From positions 930,001 to 994,000 of the forward strand of contig NZ_JAQNDO010000001.1 of NCBI RefSeq assembly GCF_028369105.1: a stretch of 64,000 nucleotides of DNA, given 5' to 3'. This document shows, one piece after another, positions 58,124 to 64,000 of this stretch. This DNA is from Polyangium mundeleinium. GTDB taxonomy: Bacteria > Myxococcota_A > Polyangia > Polyangiales > Polyangiaceae. Every line of letters begins with the position of its first letter. Within the stretch, counting starts at the first letter, position 1. A model generated the notes under the pieces. It was not told where the DNA came from, did no database searches, and saw only the letters and a list, made by a program, of their open reading frames with translations. The translations under genes were made by a program, and so were the position numbers.

Positions 58124-58696
58124 TTATTTCCAGCTCACCTCGTAACGGCACCGCGGGGCGCCGGTTTTTCGGCAGACCGAGGGCTCGATGTGCGTGACGA
58201 GCGCGGTGCGCTCGAACCGCCGCGCCCAGGCTTGCATGAGCCCGCGATCGAAATCGCAAGGGTAAGGCACGTCCACTTCCATGACGGCGCGGTGTCGCGA
58301 GATGGAGAGGCACCGGTAATGACCGATGCCTTCGCGCATCGTACCCGTCTGCGGGTCGAACATGGGGACGCCGTCCTCCAGGTGATTGAAATGGTATGCG
58401 GCGTCGAACATCTGCATCGCCGTGACGATGTCGGTCACGCCTGGCGGGCTCTCGGCGTACTTCATGCCCGCGACGCCCATCTCGAAGGCCTTCTGTGGAC
58501 CGATGAGCGCACACAGCTCGTTCTCCGCCCGGACGAGCTTGTCGATAGGGCACGTCTCGTGGAACTCGAACTCACCGCTCGGCCCTACGCGGCCGAGCCC
58601 GTACCTCGTATAGACGGTGCGCGGAGCGTCGACCGCTTTGAACGCGTCGAGATGGCCTCGCAAGGTGAGCCCGGTAATGGTGAATTTCGAGAGCAT
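58124..58696 (-). CDS. Uncharacterised conserved protein, paralogue B
   Basis: 190 residues, the partner of the product of 56348-56923. Conserved blocks are [117 protein letters not shown] and CRYEVSWK. The high match in the second half compared with the first suggests a constrained C-terminal domain. The function is unknown. Confidence 0.72.
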   Translation of the reverse strand: MLSKFTITGLTLRGHLDAFKAVDAPRTVYTRYGLGRVGPSGEFEFHETCPIDKLVRAENELCALIGPQKAFEMGVAGMKYAESPPGVTDIVTAMQMFDAAYHFNHLEDGVPMFDPQTGTMREGIGHYRCLSISRHRAVMEVDVPYPCDFDRGLMQAWARRFERTALVTHIEPSVCRKTGAPRCRYEVSWK

Positions 58697-58754
58697 ACCG
58701 GTGAGCATAAAGGGAGGGTTCCCTGAAAACCAGGGCGGGCGCCCTTCGGCCGGA

Positions 58755-60350
58755 TTAGAGCCGCGAGGCGCGCACGGCCGGGGGCCCCTCGTCGAGCAGC
58801 TCCTGCAGCTTGTGCACCTCGACCGGTTTGACGAGGTGCACGTCGAACCCGGCGGCCAGCGCGGAGGTGCGTTGCTCGGGTGATCCATACCCCGTCAGCG
58901 CCACGAGCCAGAGGCCTCTTCCGCGGGGATCGGCGCGCAGCCGCCGCACCACCTCGAACCCGTCGATGCCCGGCAGGCCGATGTCGATGAGCGTCACGTC
59001 CGGCAGGAGCTCGAGCACTTTGCCGACGCCCACGATTCCATCCGAGGCGGCGTGGACCTCGTGGCCCCACATCTCGCAGAGATTGCCGAGCGCCTGCTGC
59101 GCGTCGACGTTGTCCTCCACGATGCAGACGCGCCGCCGGCGGAGCTCGGTGGTTCCTCGCTGCGACGCGCGTTCGCCCGCCTCGGCGACCCCGAGCAGCG
59201 GCAAGCGCACCTCGAACTCGGCGCCGTGCCCGATGCCCTCGCTGCGCGCCTCCACCTGGCCGCTGTGCAGCTCGACGAGCGTGCGCACGAGCGTGAGGCC
59301 GATCCCGAGGCCGCCACGCGAGCGCGCGAGCGTCACGCTGGCCTGCGCGAAGAGGCCGAAGATCATGGGAAGCGCGTCGGCCGCGATGCCGACGCCGTCG
59401 TCGCGCACCGTGACGCGCGCGAACGTGGCGCCGCCGGATGTGATCGGATCGAGGCGCATGCGGATGTGACCGCCGACGTCGGTGTACTTGCTCGCGTTGT
59501 CGAGCAGGTTCGTGAAGATCTGTTCGAGGCGCGTGATGTCGCCGCGGATCTGCACGGGCACGTCCGGCAGCGCGAGCGTGAGCGTCTGGCCGCGCGCGTT
59601 AGTGCTGCGCTCGCGTGTCGTGAGCACCACACGCGCGAGCAGGCTCTTCAGATCCACCGGCCCGAGGCGCAGGTCGATCTTGCCCTGCGTGACGCGCGAG
59701 ACGTCGAGCAGATCGTCGACGAGCCGCGCGAGGTGCACGGTCTGACGTCGCAGGACCTCGCGGGCGCGGCGCTCGCCCTTGTTCACGGCGTCGCGTTGTT
59801 CGAGCAGCGGCAGCGACGCGGTGATGGCCGCGAGCGGGTTGCGGAGCTCGTGCGCCAGCATGGCGAGGAACTCGTCCTTGCGACGGTCTGCCTCGGCCAG
59901 GCGATCGGCGCGCGCGCGGAGCTCACGCTCGGCCTGCGCGAGCCGCAGGAGCGAGCGCACGGTGGCCACGAGCTCGGTGGCCTCGAAGGGCTGCGTCAAA
60001 TAACCGTCGGCTCCGATGTCGAGCCCCTGCACCTTCTTGTCGAGCGAGACGAACGTCGCCGACGTGTGCAGGATCTTCACGCCCGCGGTGTCTGGGTTTG
60101 CCTTGATGCGCCGGCAGACTTCGAAGCCGTCGATGTCGGGCAGCTTGACGTCGAGCACCACCACGTCGGGCGGAGCGCGGTGGATCATCTCGAGCGCGTC
60201 CATGCCGCTCGACGCTTCGACGACGTCGAGGCCGGCCCTGCGGAGCATCGTCGTGCCGAGATAACGCGCGACCTCGTTGTCGTTCACGTTGAGGATCTTG
60301 CCCCCATGCTCCCGCGCCTTGCCGTTGTTCCGTTGCATGCGTCCCGTCAC
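58755..60350 (-). CDS. Hybrid histidine kinase: REC-HisKA-HATPase-REC
   Basis: 531 residues. N-terminal receiver (about 18-135) with VVVLDVKLPDIDGFE (phospho-Asp) and LTQPF; a coiled coil; HisKA with LAMLAHELRNPLAAI; HATPase with FTNLLDNASKYT, RDDGVGIAADALP and RGGLGIGLTLVRTLVE; then a second receiver (VTLIDIGLPGIDGFEV, VALTGYG, LVKPVE). There is no transmembrane segment, so it is cytoplasmic. It starts with a GTG overlapping the stop of the upstream kinase (GTGA) and is the third gene of the cobalamin/phosphorelay operon. Confidence 0.93.
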   Translation of the reverse strand: MTGRMQRNNGKAREHGGKILNVNDNEVARYLGTTMLRRAGLDVVEASSGMDALEMIHRAPPDVVVLDVKLPDIDGFEVCRRIKANPDTAGVKILHTSATFVSLDKKVQGLDIGADGYLTQPFEATELVATVRSLLRLAQAERELRARADRLAEADRRKDEFLAMLAHELRNPLAAITASLPLLEQRDAVNKGERRAREVLRRQTVHLARLVDDLLDVSRVTQGKIDLRLGPVDLKSLLARVVLTTRERSTNARGQTLTLALPDVPVQIRGDITRLEQIFTNLLDNASKYTDVGGHIRMRLDPITSGGATFARVTVRDDGVGIAADALPMIFGLFAQASVTLARSRGGLGIGLTLVRTLVELHSGQVEARSEGIGHGAEFEVRLPLLGVAEAGERASQRGTTELRRRRVCIVEDNVDAQQALGNLCEMWGHEVHAASDGIVGVGKVLELLPDVTLIDIGLPGIDGFEVVRRLRADPRGRGLWLVALTGYGSPEQRTSALAAGFDVHLVKPVEVHKLQELLDEGPPAVRASRL

Positions 60351-62365
60351 TCCGTGCTCGATGAGGTGCCCACACCTGCTTTCCGCAAGGCGTCGCGAAT
60401 GCGGTGGATGGCGAGTTCGCGCGAGAGGCTGTCCTTCGAGAGGATCGCCTCGGTCTCGGCCACGAGCCGCTCGCGTTCGGAGGGCTCGAGCACGTGGGAC
60501 GTGACGATCACCACGGGGATGCTCCGCGTGCGCGGGTCGGCCTTGAGGTCGTCGAGGACGTCGAACGCGGTGACGTCCTTCAGCAGGAAGTCGAGGAGGA
60601 TGACCTCGGGACGGAGCTTTTGGGCGAGCTCCACGCCTTCGGGCCCGGTGCGCGCGTCGATGAGCTCGTAGGGCGTCTTTTCGAGCAGCTTGCGCATGAG
60701 GTACCGGGCTCGCTCGTCGTCGTCGATGACGAGCAGCCGCGCCGGCGTGCCGGGCCGCGCCACGCTCTTCAGCTTGCGGAGCAGGTGATCCTGATCGACG
60801 GGCTTGAGCCAGAACTCGTCGGCGCCGAGCGCGCGCGCGCGTTGCTCCTTGTTGATGACGGTGACGACGAGCACGGGGATCTCGCGCGTCTCCGGGCTCT
60901 GCTTCACCTCGGCCAGGAAATCCCAGGTGGCCTCGCCTTCGAGCATGATGTCGAGCACGATCGCCGCAGGGCGGAACGTGCCGAGCTGTTTGCGCGCGTC
61001 GTCGACGGTGCGCGCGGGCACGACCTGAAAGCCCGCGAGCGAGAGGAACTTCTCGTAGATGAACATCGTCTTGCGATCGTCCTCGACGATGAGCACTGGC
61101 GAGCGCGAGGGATCGAGCGGGCGCGCGGCGAGCGTCGCGAGTTCGCGGACCTCGGGGTGCGTGGCGGGGATCGTGAGGGTGAAGGTGGATCCTTCGCCGA
61201 GTTTGCTCTCGACCGTGAGCGTCCCGCCGAGCAGCTCCGCCAGGCGCCGCGAGAGGGCGAGGCCGAGGCCGATGCCCTTGTGCTTGCGCTGGACGGGTCC
61301 GTCGATCTGCCCGAACTCCTCGAAGACGCGATCGAAGTGCTCGGCCGCGATCCCGATGCCCGTGTCCTGCACGCGGAAGACCACCTCGTCGCCGCGACGT
61401 ACGGCGCTCGCCACGACACGGCCCTGCTCGGTGAACTTGAGCGCGTTCGTGATGAGGTTGCGGAGAATCTGAGCGACCTTGCCCCGATCGGTCTCGAGCG
61501 TGATGTTGCCCTCGGGCAGCTCGAAGAGGAGATCCACGCCGGGGTGCGAGGGCAGGAGAGGCCGGAGCATGCCGCGCAGCGAGGCGAAGAAGTCGGAGAC
61601 GGTGAAGAGGTCCGCGCGCAGCGTGAGCTTGCCAGCCTCGGCCTTGGAGAGATCGAGGACGTCGTTGACGAGCTGCGAGAGCTCTTCGGCCGAGGTGCGG
61701 ATGAAGCGGATCTGTTTCTGCTGCTCCTCGCTGAGCGGGCCATCCGTGCCGTCGAGCAGAAGCTGGGACAGACCCAGGATCGAGTGCAGCGGCGTGCGGA
61801 ACTCGTGGCTCACGTTGGCGAGGACGCGACGGCGGACCTCGGAGGTGCGGCGGAGTGCGTCGGCCTTCTCTTCGATCTCGGCGTGGAGCGTGACAACGCC
61901 GCGGTTCGACTCGTCGAGCTCGCGGTTCGTGCGGGTGAGCTCCGCGTGTTGTTGCTCGATCTCGCGTTGTTGCCGCACGACCTCGCGGTTCAGGTTCACG
62001 ATCTCGGTGAGGGCGCGGCTGAGCTGCTCGATCGCGCCGCCGTAGCCCTCCGGGTACACGAAGCCGAAGAGCTCGACGCCGCCCTCGCCGTTCGGGCGCG
62101 CGCTGAATGACACGGTGGCGGGCTTGCCGTGGCAGAGGAGCGCGAGCTCCCAGCCGCGGATTTCACTCCCCACCGCGCGCGTGAGCAGCGCTTGGGTTTT
62201 TTCTTCGGTGCCGGGCACGGCGAGCGTGGTCAACGCGGCGCCGGGCTGCGCGCCGAGGAGGTTTCGCGCGCGCACGTCGGCCCACTGGATGACCCCGAGC
62301 GCGTCGCATGCGAGCGCGAGCTCACGGCTCTCGGAGAGCCAGCGCGCGTCCGTTCGTTCGTTCAT
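60347..62365 (-). CDS. Histidine kinase with two C-terminal receiver domains
   Basis: 672 residues without membrane segments. A PAS-like N-terminal region (1-110) is followed by a coiled coil and HisKA with LANVSHEFRTPLHSILG (His187), HATPase (ILRNLITNALKFT, VQDTGIGI, KGIGLGLALSRRLAEL), then two receivers: VLIVEDDRKTMFIYEKFLS with AIVLDIML, and LLVIDDDERARYLMRKLLE with VILLDFLLKD. GGAGGGACGGC precedes the ATG, which overlaps the stop of the cobalamin-binding protein gene (ATGA). The two receivers suggest that it phosphorylates, or is fed by, the next kinase. Confidence 0.93.
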   Translation of the reverse strand: MNERTDARWLSESRELALACDALGVIQWADVRARNLLGAQPGAALTTLAVPGTEEKTQALLTRAVGSEIRGWELALLCHGKPATVSFSARPNGEGGVELFGFVYPEGYGGAIEQLSRALTEIVNLNREVVRQQREIEQQHAELTRTNRELDESNRGVVTLHAEIEEKADALRRTSEVRRRVLANVSHEFRTPLHSILGLSQLLLDGTDGPLSEEQQKQIRFIRTSAEELSQLVNDVLDLSKAEAGKLTLRADLFTVSDFFASLRGMLRPLLPSHPGVDLLFELPEGNITLETDRGKVAQILRNLITNALKFTEQGRVVASAVRRGDEVVFRVQDTGIGIAAEHFDRVFEEFGQIDGPVQRKHKGIGLGLALSRRLAELLGGTLTVESKLGEGSTFTLTIPATHPEVRELATLAARPLDPSRSPVLIVEDDRKTMFIYEKFLSLAGFQVVPARTVDDARKQLGTFRPAAIVLDIMLEGEATWDFLAEVKQSPETREIPVLVVTVINKEQRARALGADEFWLKPVDQDHLLRKLKSVARPGTPARLLVIDDDERARYLMRKLLEKTPYELIDARTGPEGVELAQKLRPEVILLDFLLKDVTAFDVLDDLKADPRTRSIPVVIVTSHVLEPSERERLVAETEAILSKDSLSRELAIHRIRDALRKAGVGTSSSTE

Positions 62366-63159
62366 GCCGTCCCTCCGAGGGCCAGGTGCCGCACGTGGGA
62401 CGCCGGGCGTGCGACCAGCCGGCCCGCGACCTCGATGAGCTCGCGGGCGTCGCGGGCGAATTCGTCGGCGCCGAGCTCCCCCGCGGGATCGGCGAGCGTA
62501 CTGCACGCGGCGCCGCCGACGAGGATGGGCAGCGCGTCGCCGAAGTCGGACCGCAGCCGCGCCACGGTCATGCGCAGCGAGTGGAGGTTGAAGCTCATCG
62601 TGGCCGAGAGCGCGACGAGGTCGGGGCGCTCCCTGTGGATCATGGACACGAGCGATTCGGTGGGGACGTCGGCGCCGAGGAATCGAACCTCGTAGCCCGC
62701 GAGGTCGAGGGCGTCGGCGGCGAGGCGCGCGGGGAAATCGTGGTGCTCGCCCTCGACGCAGCCGAAGACGACGAGCTTGCCGATGAGCGGTGAGGCAGGC
62801 GAGAGCCGGTAGAGGTGCGCGAGAACGACCTGCGCGACCGCGGTCGCGAGGTGCTCGTCGGCCACGCTGATCCGGTTGTCCTGCCAGAGCAGCCCGATCT
62901 CGCGCTGGGCGGCCTCGAGGACGTGCTGGGACAGCTCCGCGGCCGGCGCGCCGCGCCCGACGCCTTCTTCCATCACCAGGCGCAATGCTTCACGCCGATC
63001 GCCTGCGAGCTGAGCTTTGACGAATTGCGCACACAGATCGTCGAGGTCCATGGGGCTTCGGAGGTGTTGCACGGAGGACGCCCGCGGCAGGGTCGAATGG
63101 CAGGCCCATCCGTCGATTTGCAACCCCTCGCCCTCGTGCGCTTTGCCCTCGGAAAACAT
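62362..63159 (-). CDS. Cobalamin-binding (B12-2 plus B12-binding) regulatory protein
   Basis: 265 residues: an N-terminal helical cap (about 37-120, VLEAAQREIGLLWQDNRISVADEH) and a Rossmann-like B12-binding domain (126-250, KLVVFGCVEGEHHDFPARLAADAL, GYEVRFLGADVPTESL, PILVGGAACS). The base-off ligand motif (D/E)xHxxG appears as E138-H-H140-D-F-P143, keeping the axial His but with Pro for Gly. Such proteins can sense light or oxygen through cobalamin. It heads the operon with two kinases, so it is probably their sensor. The start could also be the ATG at 63051. Confidence 0.88.
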   Translation of the reverse strand: MFSEGKAHEGEGLQIDGWACHSTLPRASSVQHLRSPMDLDDLCAQFVKAQLAGDRREALRLVMEEGVGRGAPAAELSQHVLEAAQREIGLLWQDNRISVADEHLATAVAQVVLAHLYRLSPASPLIGKLVVFGCVEGEHHDFPARLAADALDLAGYEVRFLGADVPTESLVSMIHRERPDLVALSATMSFNLHSLRMTVARLRSDFGDALPILVGGAACSTLADPAGELGADEFARDARELIEVAGRLVARPASHVRHLALGGTA

Positions 63160-63531
63160 GGATTCGCTTCTTGCTAGAGCCTCGTCACGATCGGGAGATG
63201 GGAATTGGTTCCAATGGCCTCCGGGAGCCGGCCGATCGCGGGTTTCGTCTGTCGTGAGGAGCCATGACCAGAACGGGAATGATTCTTTGCATCCCGAGCC
63301 CGCCCGTGTGGCATTGATTTCTGCGTCGGGATGACCCGTAGGGACACACCTGAGTATAAGTAGTTGGTGGACTGGCAAGCATGCAAACGGGGCAAACCTG
63401 GCCATGGCGAGCATTCGCGCTGTGCGCTTGTGCGGCAATGGCCGAGCTGAGGCTTCCCTGGAATGGGCCGCCGAGAAGGCTCGGCCGGGCCGCGCAGCAC
63501 GTGGACGTGAGCCTCCGCGCGGGGTGGCGTT
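63160..63531. other. Non-coding gap upstream of the cobalamin/phosphorelay operon
   Basis: About 370 bp between the AlkB-like gene (ending at 63532) and the cobalamin-protein gene, both on the minus strand. It must hold the operon promoter. I see a GGAA-TTGG-TTCC inverted repeat (around 63201) and an AT-richer stretch (63350-63370), but no clear -35/-10 pair, hairpin or ORF with a good start. Confidence 0.5.
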
Positions 63532-64000
63532 TTACCCGTGAAACGCGCGAATGGTGATCGAAATCCGGCGTCCGCGTGCGCCCTTGGGCGCGGGCACTTC
63601 GTGGGTCCAGGCTCGATTCGTGTCCCATGGGAGCACGATGACCCCTGCATGAAGGGCGGGGACGTCCACGAACCCTTTTCCTCGCCACGGCCGCATTCGA
63701 AATACCCGCTCCTCGCCGAAGGAGATCGTGACGATCGGCGAGCCCTCGATGCGGTTGATGTCGCTGTCGCGGTGTTTTCCGATGTAATGCCCCTCCGCGC
63801 CGTCGTACCAGTTGAAGAGCAAGCCGTTCAGCCGCGGCTCGAATGTCGCGCGCGCCCAGCCGAGCCAGTCCTCCATCTCGGGCGTGAGCGGCAGCGCGCG
63901 ATTCGTGTTGCCCGTGTAGCGGTAGTCCGCGCCGTACGCCTGTTGCCATCGCGGCGTGCGCACGAGGCGGCCGTGCATCTTGATCTCGTGAAACGCGTCG
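63532..64000 (-). CDS. AlkB-like 2-oxoglutarate/Fe(II) dioxygenase (5' end outside window)
   Basis: The frame is open to the right edge (DAFHEIKMHGRLVRTPRW...), so the N-terminus is missing. Visible parts are YTGNTNRALPLTPEM, NGLLFNWYDGAEGHYIGKHRDSD (HxD iron ligands), SPIVTISFGEERVFRMRPW, the second His in WTHEVPAP, and RGRRISITIRAF (2-oxoglutarate Arg motif RxxxxxR). This fits the AlkB family that removes alkyl groups from 1-meA/3-meC in DNA or RNA. All catalytic residues seen are intact. Confidence 0.93.
   Translation of the reverse strand, partial: DAFHEIKMHGRLVRTPRWQQAYGADYRYTGNTNRALPLTPEMEDWLGWARATFEPRLNGLLFNWYDGAEGHYIGKHRDSDINRIEGSPIVTISFGEERVFRMRPWRGKGFVDVPALHAGVIVLPWDTNRAWTHEVPAPKGARGRRISITIRAFHG

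Noticed and set aside
62677-62692. T-arm-like sequence GAGGAATCGAACCTCG suggesting a tRNA
   Set aside because: No cloverleaf can be built around it, and it lies inside the cobalamin-protein gene at a conserved segment (RFLGADVP).

Overview
The window is very GC-rich with strong third-position G/C bias, and its gene content points to a predatory or soil myxobacterium of the order Polyangiales (Polyangium/Sorangium-like). The signs are many lipoproteins with Ser/Gly-rich linkers after the lipobox, a MYXO-CTERM-like tail, long multidomain Ser/Thr kinases, FHA and STAS regulators, hybrid histidine kinases and frequent GTG/TTG starts. This assignment is inferred from gene content. I see no tRNA, rRNA, CRISPR array, insertion sequence or prophage. 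Both ends cut genes: a membrane protein on the left and an AlkB-like dioxygenase on the right.

Layout. 1-3.7 kb: a CPA2 cation/proton antiporter and an SDR oxidoreductase. 3.7-6.3 kb: a BlaI repressor and BlaR1-like M56 metalloprotease pair behind two abutting operators; the protease has a His/Asp-rich C-terminal extension. 6.4-18.3 kb: yaeQ, then two large secreted beta-propeller/di-heme cytochromes on either side of a 1,722-residue kinase-ATPase-GAF-STAS protein. 18.6-25.5 kb: a lipoprotein with two VWA domains, a frameshifted TipA-like MerR regulator behind a textbook MerR promoter, and small housekeeping or accessory genes. 25.7-34.4 kb: a PAS-PAS-STAS regulator, a ferritin-like protein, several small lipoproteins, a GST, an NHL-repeat pseudogene and an S41-like lipoprotein. 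34.4-43.5 kb: a MYXO-CTERM-like protein, nitronate monooxygenase, a Ser/Thr kinase, an M23 peptidase, and an ECF42-type sigma factor with two DGPF/YCII partners.

43.6-49.7 kb: an ArsR/SRPBCC pair, a prokaryotic viperin homologue (antiviral radical SAM enzyme), a Ser/Thr kinase translationally coupled to an FHA-AAA-Fis regulator, and a MepA-like endopeptidase. 50-54 kb: a Cys-rich lipoprotein and an ECF sigma, FecR/TPR and outer-membrane barrel operon. 54-58.7 kb: a PAS-STAS regulator, an FG-GAP/VCBS lipoprotein, and two paralogous genes of unknown function flanking an aldo/keto reductase. 58.7-63.2 kb: a tightly overlapping operon of a cobalamin-binding protein, a histidine kinase with two receiver domains, and a REC-HK-REC hybrid. 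63.5 kb to the end: the AlkB-like gene.

Main themes. Signalling dominates: three Ser/Thr kinases, three RsbR-like STAS proteins, two ECF sigma factors, a phosphorelay and an FHA-dependent activator. The points most worth following are the viperin homologue, the BlaR1-like protease whose beta-lactam sensor is replaced by a putative metal-binding module, the STAS protein with Glu at a phospho-Thr position, the cobalamin/phosphorelay operon, and the kinase/FHA activator pair with an altered GAFTGA loop.
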